A DNA stretch of 64,000 nt from Ferrimicrobium acidiphilum DSM 19497 (GCF_000949255.1 NZ_JXUW01000009.1:37-64036); one strand, 5' to 3'. Shown: positions 35,609 to 45,114, counted from the first letter of the stretch. Notes: generated from the letters alone by a model not told the origin. Numbers and translations are program-made.

Positions 35609-36469
35609 GTGCAGACATCGAAGGCTCGCATCATACTCTCAGAGCTGGTAGGAGATCCGCGACTGGTGCTCGTGACCGGGAAGGGTGGCGTGGGCAAATC
35701 GAGTGTCGCTCGTTTGATCGCCCTGATCGCTCAAGCTGGGGGACTCAAACCGTTGCTGGTCCTCTTTGACGAGTTTGGAGGGGAATCAGACGGGATTGAA
35801 CAGGTCATCCTACTCCCTGACGCCGTCATGCTCGAGTATCTCGAGACGCATGGTTTTGGTCCGCTAGCCCAGCGGCTATTGAAGTCGGGCGTCATCGACG
35901 CGGTCTCGACCGCGATCCCGGGAATTCGCGACCTTCTTGTATTGGGCAAGATTAAACAGCTCGTGAACTCTGGCATCTACGATCTTGTGTTGGTGGACGC
36001 ACCAGCTTCGGGGCATCTACTCTCGTTACTCTCATCACCTGACGGTCTTAGCGCGATCGCAGCTGATGGGCCAATCGCTTCGCAGAGCGCTGATGTGATC
36101 GCCCTACTGCGTGATCAGGAGTTGACCGGTGTCGTTTTGGTCACACTGCCCGAGGAGACTCCGGTGCAGGAGACGAGCGAGGTGTATACCCATCTGAGGA
36201 CGCTGTTGGCGACTAATGTGCTATCTTGCGTGGTGAATCGTATGCCAGCTATGGTAGACCGACGCGATGACCTGGTGCAAGGATCGGCTGAGGATCGAGC
36301 AAACTATTATCTAGCTGCGCGTTCCACTTTCGCGAGCCAACAGGCAAAGACGGTTCGTGACCTTCTCCCAGTCCCAACTTTTGAGCTTCCCTATGTCAAC
36401 GACGCCACTCAGCCCACCAGAGCGGCCCTTGCCCTATTCGATCAGGTGGACGAGTGGGGGATCCGCTAA
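35609..36469 (+). CDS. ArsA/Get3-like ATPase, first of a pair
   Basis: SIMIBI-class P-loop ATPase. Deviant Walker A GKGGVGKSS with the signature Lys, switch-like LVLVDAPASGHLL, and no arsenite-binding cysteines. About 286 aa. It corresponds in order to Rv3679 of mycobacteria, where the two proteins form a complex linked to cell-envelope stress. The start is uncertain (35579-35609); GTG 35609 is preferred from the -10 box. Its TAA overlaps the next ATG. Confidence 0.85.
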   Translation: MQTSKARIILSELVGDPRLVLVTGKGGVGKSSVARLIALIAQAGGLKPLLVLFDEFGGESDGIEQVILLPDAVMLEYLETHGFGPLAQRLLKSGVIDAVSTAIPGIRDLLVLGKIKQLVNSGIYDLVLVDAPASGHLLSLLSSPDGLSAIAADGPIASQSADVIALLRDQELTGVVLVTLPEETPVQETSEVYTHLRTLLATNVLSCVVNRMPAMVDRRDDLVQGSAEDRANYYLAARSTFASQQAKTVRDLLPVPTFELPYVNDATQPTRAALALFDQVDEWGIR

Positions 36470-37539
36470 TGGATCTCCTCGATGCTATAGGCACCAAGGA
36501 GACGATCGTCTGCATTGGACCAGGAGGCGTCGGCAAGACAACGAGCGCAGCTGCAGCTGGGCTATTGCTCGCGAAAAACGGACGTAAGGTCTGTGTCTTG
36601 ACGATCGATCCTGCCCGTCGCCTCGCGTCCGCTCTGGGTCTCGATCAAGTCGGCAATGAGCCAGTGCTGGCGAGCGAGGAGATGCCTAACTACTGGGTGG
36701 CGATGCTCGACCCCAAACAGACCTTCGATGCTATGATCGCACGTTACTCTTCTTCGAAGGCCCAGGAGCAGGAGATCGTTGATAACCCTGTCTACCGCAA
36801 TTTGGTTACCCGACTATCGGGCACCCAGGAGTATATGGCTTTTGAGCGCCTCTGGGAGCTGAGAGAGAGTCAGCGCTTTGACACCATCGTCGTTGACACT
36901 CCGCCGGCTCAGGCGGCGATTGATTTTCTGCATGCGCCAAGTCGCCTCGCCGGGTTCTTGGATAATCGCGTATTCAAGTTCATGCTCAAACCACCTCCAA
37001 TCTATCTTCGGCCAATCGCAATGGCGACCCGTGGCCTAGTGAAACAGATTGCTAACGTGGTAGGAGCGGATGTCGTAAACGATACCATGAACTTCTTCCA
37101 GGCGTTTTCGGGTATAGAGGATGGTTTTCGCCAACGGGCGCTCATGACGAGTGAGTTGCTAGCCTCCGAGACCACCAGCTATCTCCTGGTCTCCTCACCA
37201 GCTCCAGATGCGCTGGCATCGGGGAGTCGCATGGTGGAGTTACTCAAAGGTATCGGACACGAGGTCGATAGCGTGTTGATCAATCGAATGACGCCGACCT
37301 ACGTCCTGGATCCACGCGACGTTAATGCACCGCCACAAGCGCGTGATGATCTGGAGCGCCTTGTGCGAATGCGTGCACGCGAACAGGCGGTGATCGACGA
37401 ATGGGGAAGCGGGCTATCCCTGCAGGGGTGGTATCTGTTAGAGGACCTGGCCAGTGATGTGTCGAACCTTACCGTGCTCAATGAGGTCGCCGAGATGATG
37501 CAGCGGTGCGCTTTGGTTCCATTCCGGGAGGCAGAGTAG
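36469..37539 (+). CDS. ArsA/Get3-like ATPase, second of a pair
   Basis: 356 aa; P-loop IGPGGVGKTTSAAAAGLLLA at the N-terminus, DPARRLASALGL, and DTIVVDTPPAQAAIDFL as switch II. It corresponds to Rv3680. Again no arsenic cysteines, so a chaperone or envelope role is more likely than arsenite export. The ATG lies in a TAATG overlap with the first gene; the in-frame codons upstream belong to that gene. Confidence 0.88.
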   Translation: MDLLDAIGTKETIVCIGPGGVGKTTSAAAAGLLLAKNGRKVCVLTIDPARRLASALGLDQVGNEPVLASEEMPNYWVAMLDPKQTFDAMIARYSSSKAQEQEIVDNPVYRNLVTRLSGTQEYMAFERLWELRESQRFDTIVVDTPPAQAAIDFLHAPSRLAGFLDNRVFKFMLKPPPIYLRPIAMATRGLVKQIANVVGADVVNDTMNFFQAFSGIEDGFRQRALMTSELLASETTSYLLVSSPAPDALASGSRMVELLKGIGHEVDSVLINRMTPTYVLDPRDVNAPPQARDDLERLVRMRAREQAVIDEWGSGLSLQGWYLLEDLASDVSNLTVLNEVAEMMQRCALVPFREAE

Positions 37540-37550
37540 GATAATCATCT

Positions 37551-38003
37551 ATGGCAGCCATTCTTCTTGTCACTGATTCGCCCGAGCTCGAAGAGGAGCT
37601 CGCCTCCACGCTTGACGCTGATGAGCATACGCTCTACGCTGTCTCCGAAGGAAGGGCCGTTCGAGCGGCAGCGGCGGAGATCCAGCCGGATGTCGTGCTG
37701 CTGGATTCGCAGATTGGATCGATGGGCGGTATTGCTGTATGTATCGATCTTCGGCTCGAGGCCGACGCCGGAAGACTGGAACAGACTCGCATCATTCTGC
37801 TTCTCGACCGAAGGGCTGATGTCTTCACAGCTAAGCGCTCTGGAGCCGATGGTTATCTGGTCAAACCCTTGAACTCGCTGATGGTAGCTAACGCGGTCGA
37901 GACGGTGCTCGATGGTAACCTTTTTCTGGACAACTCCTATCAACCGCTTGACAGTAGCTATGAGGTCCGAGAAGCCTCTACACTGGTAGCTGACGGGAAG
38001 TAG
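37551..38003 (+). CDS. Stand-alone receiver-domain protein
   Basis: 150 aa; CheY-like fold with VTDSPELEEE (one acid of the usual pair), phosphorylatable Asp in DVVLLDSQIGSMGG and the Lys in GADGYLVKPL, but the usual Thr/Ser after strand 4 is replaced (IILLLDRRAD). It has a 25-residue tail without an output domain. It follows the ATPase pair by 11 bases. Its last ten bases are the start of tRNA-Pro, so the stop codon lies inside the tRNA gene. Confidence 0.75.
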   Translation: MAAILLVTDSPELEEELASTLDADEHTLYAVSEGRAVRAAAAEIQPDVVLLDSQIGSMGGIAVCIDLRLEADAGRLEQTRIILLLDRRADVFTAKRSGADGYLVKPLNSLMVANAVETVLDGNLFLDNSYQPLDSSYEVREASTLVADGK

Positions 38004-38070
38004 CGCAGCTTGGCAGCGCGCAGCGTTCGGGACGCTGAGGTCGCGGGTTCAAATCCCGCCTTCCCGACCA
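37994..38070 (+). tRNA. tRNA-Pro, anticodon CGG
   Basis: 77 nt with encoded CCA. Acceptor CGGGAAG pairs with CTTCCCG, D arm GCGC/GCGC, anticodon stem CAGCG/CGCTG around TTCGGGA, T arm GCGGG-TTCAAAT-CCCGC. It overlaps the receiver gene by 10 bases and ends one base before the ATG of the NUDIX gene. Confidence 0.97.
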
Positions 38071-38071
38071 T

Positions 38072-38911
38072 ATGAGTACTTCACAAGTGCGCTTCGCCTC
38101 AACAGTGATGCTAGTTCGTGAGGCTGATAGAGCCTTTGAGGTTCTGTTGTTGAGGCGGAATAAGGATCTTGCCTTTGCAGGAGGTGCGCACGTTTTCCCT
38201 GGAGGTTCGGTAGATCCAAGTGATGCTCAACCTGGTCTGATCGCGCGATGCTTCGGCCTGTCCGCCGCTGAGGCGGACGAGCGGCTTGGCACTCCTGATG
38301 CGCTTAGCTTTTATATCGCCGCTCTTCGTGAAGCCTTCGAAGAGGCAGGGATTCTCCTTGTGTCTAAAGACTCCGGTCAGCTAGTTGACGATCTCGATGA
38401 AAAGCTTCGAGATTGCCGTCAGAGTCTTGTGGCAGGGCAGTGCACGTTCACTGAGATTGTCGAGACTCTCGACCTGCATCTAGATGTAGGTGCACTTGCT
38501 TACGTAGCGCACTGGGTTACACCGGAGGGGGCGCCGAGAAGGTTCGATACCCGTTTCTTTCTGGCGTCAGTTCCAAGCCAACAGCGCGCAACGCCCGATC
38601 GTTCCGAGATCGTTGGCCAAGTATGGGTGACTCCTTTGGATGCGCTTGACCAGTATCGCCGGGGTTATTTCGAGTTGGTGCTCCCAACCGTCAAGAATCT
38701 TGAGTTTCTCGCCTCGTTTGACACTGTTGACCATCTGATGGGAGGCGCTCGTTCGTTGACTAGTGTTGAACGGATTCAGCCGAGATTCTATCGAAACGTC
38801 GACGGCTCTGTCGCTGTTGCCCTACCGGGATCGCTCGAGTATGAGCATGCATCGGCGACGGTTTTGGCCCACGGGGAGGCGTTACCCACTCGTCCGAGCC
38901 AGGTTAAATGA
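38072..38911 (+). CDS. NUDIX hydrolase, NUDT7/NUDT19 (acyl-CoA diphosphatase)-like
   Basis: 279 aa. HVFPGGSVDPSD followed, after an insertion, by the core ALREAFEEAGILL (RE-x-x-EE-x-G of the Nudix box), the layout of the peroxisomal CoA/acyl-CoA diphosphatases and their bacterial relatives. Fits a role in trimming CoA or nucleotide derivatives. The ATG is one base after the tRNA-Pro CCA, with no room for a ribosome site. tRNA 3' processing would leave an mRNA starting directly at this ATG. Confidence 0.82.
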   Translation: MSTSQVRFASTVMLVREADRAFEVLLLRRNKDLAFAGGAHVFPGGSVDPSDAQPGLIARCFGLSAAEADERLGTPDALSFYIAALREAFEEAGILLVSKDSGQLVDDLDEKLRDCRQSLVAGQCTFTEIVETLDLHLDVGALAYVAHWVTPEGAPRRFDTRFFLASVPSQQRATPDRSEIVGQVWVTPLDALDQYRRGYFELVLPTVKNLEFLASFDTVDHLMGGARSLTSVERIQPRFYRNVDGSVAVALPGSLEYEHASATVLAHGEALPTRPSQVK

Positions 38912-39608
38912 GGTGGTAGTAGCCCACCGCGTGCTTGGAGTTTGCTTTTTGCCTTGGCTATAGCAAGAGACGAAAGCCGATGTTTACCACTGTCGGCCAA
39001 TTATCTCGATCTGCGGTATCTCCAGATTGCCTAACTTTCTTGACCTGGAGCTACTCAGAGTTCGTCTCCTCGTACTGAGCTGGCAGCCGAAGAATGTGTC
39101 GCTAGAAGGTTGACAACGCTAGAGCACATCTCTACTATTCAGATGAATATTGCCGGGCCAGTCCCTCTGTGATGCTTGTCGTGATTCCAAATTGCTCCTT
39201 GCGGTGAAGAGTGCCGCCTCTGTTCTCGATTTCAAGGGCGATCGCGGCCAGGCACGTAATTTCGTCGACTGACCTCTGAAAAAATAGATCTATATCAATC
39301 GACTCTCACAGAGAACTGGGGGCACCTGAATCTCCGCATCCACACCAACATTGTTAGTGAACTTAGGAGTTTGAGAAGTAAACAGCTGTGCGTGATGACC
39401 TCATGGAAGCTCGTTTGACTGAGCCGCTTAGAGGAGGATCTGTGGAGGTGTTTTGGTGTGACCCAGTGCAGGTCGGGACGCTCGGATCTCTTCTGTGGAG
39501 CATTGTTTTTTCGTTGGGGACGATACGTATACAATGTTTACCCTTTGTTCCTTGAACGTCTAGGTAACTGGGTGAATCTATTCACTTTGGCTCAATAGCT
39601 TGAAACCC
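38912..39608. other. Non-coding stretch upstream of the ABC importer
   Basis: About 700 bases without a supported gene. It carries a GGTGG/CCACC stem near 38912-38926 behind the NUDIX gene, an AT-rich promoter-like region near 39503-39535 (TATACAAT) and a palindrome at 39572-39585. Low coding character throughout. Confidence 0.5.
39572..39585. promoter_or_regulatory. Palindromic operator candidate before the ABC importer
   Basis: GTGAAT-CT-ATTCAC, perfect 6-bp arms, 23 bases before the start of the binding-protein gene and about 40 bases after a TATACAAT box. The position suits a repressor site. It does not match the IdeR/DtxR or Fur consensus. Confidence 0.4.
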
Positions 39609-40679
39609 ATGATGAAACGTTCTCGGTTACACCGTAGTTTGCAGATAGCCCTCGCCCTAACTGGAGCGGCTGGCGTACTCGCCGCATGCGGATCAAGTTC
39701 TGCCTCACCGTCAAAAACCAGCGCATCGAAGACTCCAGTGGTTCCACTTGTTGTCTATGGTGCTGAAGGCTATGCACCGGTAGTCGCTAAAGGTTTCCAA
39801 CAGGCTACCGGAATCCCGACTGAGATGGTAAACCACTCTACAGGTACCCTCTTGGCCAAGATCTCGGCAGAGGCTCAGAATCCACAATGGGGCGTGCTCT
39901 GGACTGATGGTTCGGATGCCTATGCTGCGTTAGATCAGCAACATTATCTGTTGCGTGGCTTCGAGCCCAATACTGGGAGCCTGACTTCTCTCGGCAAGTC
40001 TTTGGTTCCTGCTGACCAGAGTTATATCCCCACCGGGTTAACAACTGCTGCTGCCTTTGTCTATAACTCCAAGGTTGTGAAGAGCCCTCCTACCTCCTGG
40101 AGCAGCTTGCTTACCTCGCAGTGGAAGGGTGCTATTGGAATGAACAATCCAGCGATATCTGGCCCTACCTATACTGCAGTCGCCTCGGTCATGAGCCAGC
40201 AGGGTGGCGTCGCCAAAGGCGAGGCTTATTTCAAGAAGCTGGCTGCCAATGGGCTCCACGTATATCCGACGAACAAAGTGACTCTCAACGCTCTGCTGAC
40301 CGGCGCGATCAAGGTCGCGTTGGTGCAAAACTCTGCCGGGATCGGATTCGCGATGTCCTCTCCGAGTCTCAAGCTCGCCTATCCTGATAAGTCCGCCCTC
40401 CTCCCTGGGGTTATTGGCATCGATGGGAAGGCATCGAAGACCGAGATCGCCGAGGCGAAGAGGTTCGCTGACTTCGTCTACAGCCCCAAGGGTCAAGCAT
40501 TGATGCTCAGTGGTGACCCACAGGGCGACTCGCTCTTTTACCCCATCGTAAAGGGCACCAAGCCTCACTCTCAGGTCCCCAACTTAAAGGCTATTCCAAC
40601 CGATTACCCGAATCCGATCGTGTGGGGTTCTCGCGAAGCCAGCATCAATGCTTGGTTTACCAGCAACATTGTTCAGTAG
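39609..40679 (+). CDS. ABC importer solute-binding lipoprotein (Fbp-like)
   Basis: Signal peptide with lipobox GVLAAC (Cys at about residue 28), then a type-2 periplasmic-binding fold: VVYGAEGYAPVVAKGFQQATGI at the start, AFVYNSKVVKSPPTSWSSLL (the phrase typical of FbpA and related proteins), and FVYSPKGQALM near the end. About 356 aa. The family carries Fe3+, thiamine, phosphonates or polyamines. Iron is attractive in an acidophile, but the Fe-binding tyrosines cannot be confirmed by eye. It is the first gene of a three-gene operon. Confidence 0.85.
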   Translation: MMKRSRLHRSLQIALALTGAAGVLAACGSSSASPSKTSASKTPVVPLVVYGAEGYAPVVAKGFQQATGIPTEMVNHSTGTLLAKISAEAQNPQWGVLWTDGSDAYAALDQQHYLLRGFEPNTGSLTSLGKSLVPADQSYIPTGLTTAAAFVYNSKVVKSPPTSWSSLLTSQWKGAIGMNNPAISGPTYTAVASVMSQQGGVAKGEAYFKKLAANGLHVYPTNKVTLNALLTGAIKVALVQNSAGIGFAMSSPSLKLAYPDKSALLPGVIGIDGKASKTEIAEAKRFADFVYSPKGQALMLSGDPQGDSLFYPIVKGTKPHSQVPNLKAIPTDYPNPIVWGSREASINAWFTSNIVQ

Positions 40680-40689
40680 GTAGTTGCTT

Positions 40690-42468
40690 GTGGTAGCGCT
40701 TCTGGAGCGACCTGTCGACAGTAAGCATCACGAACGATCAGGTTCGGTGCTAACTCGGTGGTTGGGTCGACTCGCTGAGTTCTTGGGTTGGCCGATCTTC
40801 TGGGTTGTCCTAGTAGTCGTCCTCCTGGTGCCGACGGCATGTTTCTTGATCCTGGCGATCTCGCCGCGCTTGTTCGGTCAGGGGAGTTCCTGGTTTACGA
40901 TCTCAGCTTTTCAGCAGGCACTCACCGGAGTCACGCTGCAAGGGATGGCTGACTCGCTGGTGGTCGGTGTTTTAGCCGCACTCCTGGCAGTGACCTTTGC
41001 TATCGTGTTGGCCTGGCTACTGCAGCGGACCAACGTCTCCGGTCGTAGGGTCTGGTCTATCTCGATCTGGACGATTTTGTTAGTGCCGAGCTACATCATC
41101 GCAGTTGGTTGGCAGGTAATGCTGGGCCAGGGTGGGCTGTTGGCCTCGCTTGGCTTATATAGTGCGAGCTACACCAAGATCTTCTTTGGCCCAGCTGGCT
41201 ACACTTTGATCCTGGCAATCAAAGGGATACCGTTTGCCTACTTTGCGGTCGCTGGATCCATTTCAGCGCTCGGATCAAGCTTTGAGGATGCAGCCCGGGT
41301 GCACGGCGGAGGGAGACTCAGCACGCTTCGGGTGGTGATTCCGATGGTGCTCCCGTCTATTTTTGCCGGTCTCATTGTCGTGTTTGCCGAGTCTATCGCC
41401 GACTTCGGTACTGCAGCGGTGATTGCACCTAACGCGCATTTCCCGATAGCTACCTACAACCTCTATGTCGCTCTATCGTCATATCCGGCGAACTTCGGTG
41501 TGGCGGCGGTGATCGGGTGCATGTTGGTGGCGGCGGTTGCTGTGGCGCTGATGTTGCAGAAGCGATTTTTGAAGAGTCGTTCGTACGCCGTTCTCGGCGG
41601 TAGGATGCGGATTGCGGGTCGATCTCGACTCACTCGCCGTGGTCACGTTATGGTGCTCGGTGTCTTGGTGGTCATCTTTTTCGTGGCTCTTGGGGTTCCG
41701 ATTATCGGGGCATTGGTCTCCTCGATGCTCAAGCCGTTCGCAACCCTGTCGCTTCACAACTTCACTTTGAGCGCTTACCGTGGGCTCTTCAGCGTATCCG
41801 GGCTCGGCGGATCAATCGGATTCTCGTTCAAACTCGCCGTGCTGAACGGCTTCTTGGCGCTCTTCCTTGGTGCTGTGATCGCACGTCGCCTCTCTAAGCG
41901 AGGAACGACTTTTATCGACAGGCTACTTGACGTGACTGTGTTAGCAGCCATAGCCTTGCCTGGTCTTGTGTTGGCAGCGGGCTATATTTTCGCATATAAC
42001 CTACCAATACTTTCGGGCCTGGGTATCGACATCTATGGCACTGTTCTCGTTCTGATTATGGCCTATTTAGCAGGCGCACTCCCTTCGACTACACGAGTTC
42101 TCGCAGGACCGATGTCTCAAGTCCGGGGCTCTCTTTTGGACGCTGGAAGGGTTCACGGTTCTGGTCTTGCCCAATCATGGTGGCGTTGTGCGGTGCCACT
42201 CCTCGGCCCTAGCCTGCTATGGGCTTGGTTACTCACCTTTGCGGCTACTTTCTTGGAGTTACCAGCTTCAGAGTTGTTGGCACCCCCGGGTACCCAGCCG
42301 GTTGCGGTTGCGATACTACAGGTACTAGGGAAGTCAAATATCTCACAAGGAACTGCGCTGTCAATCGTTGCCCTCTTGATCGATCTTGGCATGATCATCG
42401 TCATTTCGATCCTGTTCCGTTTCCTTGCTCCTAAGGGTTGGAGACGGTTGGGCGCAAATGTACTGTAA
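40690..42468 (+). CDS. ABC importer permease, fused double-domain (FbpB-like)
   Basis: About 592 aa with 12 predicted helices: two binding-protein-dependent permease units in one chain. Each carries the EAA loop that docks the ATPase: EDAARVHGGGRLSTLRVVIP (about 200) and LDAGRVHGSGLAQSWWRCAVP (about 490). Fused permeases of this type occur in FbpB and related Fe3+/phosphonate systems. GTG 40690 is taken as start, 10 bases after the binding protein. Confidence 0.88.
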   Translation: MVALLERPVDSKHHERSGSVLTRWLGRLAEFLGWPIFWVVLVVVLLVPTACFLILAISPRLFGQGSSWFTISAFQQALTGVTLQGMADSLVVGVLAALLAVTFAIVLAWLLQRTNVSGRRVWSISIWTILLVPSYIIAVGWQVMLGQGGLLASLGLYSASYTKIFFGPAGYTLILAIKGIPFAYFAVAGSISALGSSFEDAARVHGGGRLSTLRVVIPMVLPSIFAGLIVVFAESIADFGTAAVIAPNAHFPIATYNLYVALSSYPANFGVAAVIGCMLVAAVAVALMLQKRFLKSRSYAVLGGRMRIAGRSRLTRRGHVMVLGVLVVIFFVALGVPIIGALVSSMLKPFATLSLHNFTLSAYRGLFSVSGLGGSIGFSFKLAVLNGFLALFLGAVIARRLSKRGTTFIDRLLDVTVLAAIALPGLVLAAGYIFAYNLPILSGLGIDIYGTVLVLIMAYLAGALPSTTRVLAGPMSQVRGSLLDAGRVHGSGLAQSWWRCAVPLLGPSLLWAWLLTFAATFLELPASELLAPPGTQPVAVAILQVLGKSNISQGTALSIVALLIDLGMIIVISILFRFLAPKGWRRLGANVL

Positions 42469-42478
42469 GGAGTGATAA

Positions 42479-43666
42479 ATGGGATTAGCCGGAGGCACAG
42501 CGCCGAGTCTAAGGATTGACGGAGTTTCAAAGAGCTACGTGTCGGGTAAGCTCGCTCTTGACCAGGTTCGTTTCCAGGCAAGATCGGGCGAGTTTGTTGT
42601 GCTGCTGGGGCCATCTGGCAGTGGGAAGTCGACCCTGATTCGCTTGATCGCCGGTATCGAGACCCTCGACAGCGGTGAGATCGCCTTTGACGGCAAGACG
42701 GTAGCCGGTGGTGGTAAACATCTACCCCCAGAGGAGCGCGATCTGGCGATGGTGTTCCAGGATTACGCGTTATGGCCGCACATGAAGGCGGTCGAGAACG
42801 TGGCGTTTGCCCTGCGGCGGCTCAAAATGGGAGCTAGTGAGCGACGACGTAAGGCGCTAGAGATGCTTGACCGCGTCGGCCTTGCAACCCATGCAGAGCA
42901 GTACCCAAACGACCTCTCCGGTGGTGAACAGCAGCGGGTGGCTCTTGCACGGGCATTGGTGGCCAAGCCGGGACTGCTACTTTTTGACGAGCCTCTATCA
43001 AACCTCGATGCAGACCTCCGTGAACGCTTAAGGGTCGAGATCGCGAGTTTGACAAGGGAGTGCGGATCAACGGCAGTCTACATAACCCACGATCAGTCGG
43101 AGGCGTTCGCGCTCGCAGACAAGATCGGTGTGCTACATGCGGGAAAACTTGTCCAGTATTCCACTCCCGAGGCTCTCTATACCGCACCCGAGACCCCGTT
43201 TGTCGCGCGGTTCACCGGGCTGGCGGGTGAACTCCCAGGCTGTATCGAATCGTGGATCGGGGATGAGACCGTTGTGGTCCGAGTTGGTGATACCAGAATT
43301 AAGGCGAGGGCAGGCAACTTGGACAGGAATAAGCCAAGTGCCAATGTACACGTGTTGATCAGAACGGCAGCCGCTACATTGACACCAGCGACAGTCGATG
43401 ATCATCAGCGCGCGACCAATGAACTAAGCGGTACAGTATGTGACGTAGCCTTCCGAGGTCGTGGTTATGACCACGTTATAGAGGTCGCCAACGGACATCG
43501 GCTCGTCGGTGTTTTTGGGCCAGATCGTCTTGATCGTGGATCCGAAGTTAAACTATCGCTAGACCCGGTTGGCTGTTTCGCCTTTGGTGATGTAGACGCC
43601 GGTGTGACAACAACTCCGCTGGTAGCAGACAGATCCTTGGCTTCGCTCTCTATGTCAACCAGCTAG
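42479..43666 (+). CDS. ABC importer ATPase (FbpC/PotA-like)
   Basis: 395 aa. Walker A LLGPSGSGKSTLIRLIAG, Q-loop VFQDYALWPHM, signature LSGGEQQRVALARAL, Walker B LLLFDEPLSNLDADLR, switch His ITHDQSEA, then a C-terminal TOBE-type domain (about 290-380) that often senses substrate. AAGGAG stands before the ATG. It completes the importer operon. Confidence 0.92.
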   Translation: MGLAGGTAPSLRIDGVSKSYVSGKLALDQVRFQARSGEFVVLLGPSGSGKSTLIRLIAGIETLDSGEIAFDGKTVAGGGKHLPPEERDLAMVFQDYALWPHMKAVENVAFALRRLKMGASERRRKALEMLDRVGLATHAEQYPNDLSGGEQQRVALARALVAKPGLLLFDEPLSNLDADLRERLRVEIASLTRECGSTAVYITHDQSEAFALADKIGVLHAGKLVQYSTPEALYTAPETPFVARFTGLAGELPGCIESWIGDETVVVRVGDTRIKARAGNLDRNKPSANVHVLIRTAAATLTPATVDDHQRATNELSGTVCDVAFRGRGYDHVIEVANGHRLVGVFGPDRLDRGSEVKLSLDPVGCFAFGDVDAGVTTTPLVADRSLASLSMSTS

Positions 43667-43989
43667 TCGATGGACTAACTGTCATCCTCAAGCGCGCTGC
43701 ATTGCTCGGCTTCTAACTCAAAAACTACTATTGGTTCGCAAGCGATTTAGGTTTGGCGTTCTCAACTTGGTTAGTTGCTGCGGTGTTGGCGATAACCCTT
43801 GAGCTATGTTCTTTGGTGATTATGGGATGTAGCGGGAGACGGTGGACGATCACTTGCGCTCGATCAAGTGTTCTGGTTACGTTTCCGAAGGTGGAGGTGC
43901 ACGCCATGGGGAGGCAAGTGACGGTCTTCGCAATGACACCATGGATCGATTGACCTTGGGCGTGAAAGTTGTGTCGTAGATGAGCCTTG
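43667..43989. other. Gap between the importer and mrp
   Basis: About 320 bases. One short frame (43753-43953) has a hydrophobic start but no family features. No clear terminator. Confidence 0.4.
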
Positions 43990-45114
43990 TTACACGTTTG
44001 TCACAGCATCCCAGAGGTGAGCGGTGCACTGTAGCAAGTCATGCTCTTGTCGGCCCATCTCCTGCAGGATCATCGAGGTGAGATCGACTACTGCCGACAA
44101 CTCTGAAATGGTTGGAGCAAGAGGGATGCTCCCGAGGAGTGGGAGCTGGTACCTGTTAGCGATTGCGGCTCCACCGCCACTACCGAATGGGGTCAGAGTC
44201 TCCCCGTGCGGGCATTCAATGAAACTCATGTTCTCGATAACGCCGAGGAGGGTGAGATTCGCCTTGATCGCGAAGGATGCGGCACGCTCGGCGACGTGAC
44301 TGGCGAGAGGGGAGGGCGTGGTTACAAGAGCCACCTTCGTCGCTGGCAGTAGGCGGGCGAGCGTCATTGGGATATCGCCGGTACCCGGAGGCAAGTCGAT
44401 GATGAGGTAGTCGGGGTTGTCCCATGCCACATCCTCGACGAAGTGCTGTAGTGCTCTCGATAACATGAGGCCTCTCCACATGATCGCCGATTCTGCCTGT
44501 TCTACCATCATGCCCATCGAGACAACGGCGAGCGATCCTGCCCCGATCGATTTTAGGTAGGGCTTGATCTGAAAGTTCTGGGGATCTCCATCGGCGCTTA
44601 GGCGTTGGTCGGTTGCCGAGAGAAGTTGTGGTTGCGAGAACCCCCAGATATCTGCATCTAGTACTCCTACGCGATAACCTCGCTTCGCGATATTCTCGGC
44701 GACGGCGATCGCGAGTGATGATTTACCTACCCCGCCCTTCCCTGACGAGAAGGCGATGAGTTGGGTTCCTTCGAGTTCCGGTGGTGTCGTGCTGGCATCT
44801 TGAGCACCTTTGCGAGCAAGCTGCAAGGCTCGCTCCTTCTCATCTTTGGTTAGCGTGGTGAAGGACACTGTGAGTTCGCGACCATGACGATCCACCTCGT
44901 CAATAGCATCGAGCAGACTAGATCTGATTTGGTTCTTTAGTGGGCAACCAGGCGTAGTCAAGGCGATTAGTACAGAGATCTGCCGCTTTGAGACGTCTAC
45001 CTTCTTGACCATTCCGAGTTCGCCAAAGGTCAAACCAAGCTCTGGGTCGGCCAATCCCTCGACTACGGCTCGTAACCTTGCCTGCAGCGTGGATGGAGTA
45101 GCGTCTGAAACCAT
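43990..45114 (-). CDS. Mrp/ApbC-type Fe-S cluster carrier ATPase
   Basis: 374 aa: N-terminal MIP18/DUF59 domain (about 8-85, with TTPGCPLKNQI), then a P-loop ATPase with deviant Walker A FSSGKGGVGKSSLA, GVLDADIWGFSQPQ, DYLIIDLPPGTGD and FGSGGG. Delivers Fe-S clusters to apoproteins. The usual cluster-binding C-x-x-C is reduced: the segment SFIECPHGETL has one Cys only. It is divergent from an A-type carrier gene, which fits Fe-S work. Confidence 0.9.
   Translation of the reverse strand: MVSDATPSTLQARLRAVVEGLADPELGLTFGELGMVKKVDVSKRQISVLIALTTPGCPLKNQIRSSLLDAIDEVDRHGRELTVSFTTLTKDEKERALQLARKGAQDASTTPPELEGTQLIAFSSGKGGVGKSSLAIAVAENIAKRGYRVGVLDADIWGFSQPQLLSATDQRLSADGDPQNFQIKPYLKSIGAGSLAVVSMGMMVEQAESAIMWRGLMLSRALQHFVEDVAWDNPDYLIIDLPPGTGDIPMTLARLLPATKVALVTTPSPLASHVAERAASFAIKANLTLLGVIENMSFIECPHGETLTPFGSGGGAAIANRYQLPLLGSIPLAPTISELSAVVDLTSMILQEMGRQEHDLLQCTAHLWDAVTNV

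Noticed and set aside
39340-39600. IdeR/DtxR iron box before the ABC importer
   Set aside because: No match to TTAGGTTAGGCTAACC; the only clear repeat is GTGAAT-CT-ATTCAC.
43753-43953. 66-aa frame after the importer ATPase gene
   Set aside because: Hydrophobic start but no family resemblance, no ribosome site and atypical composition.
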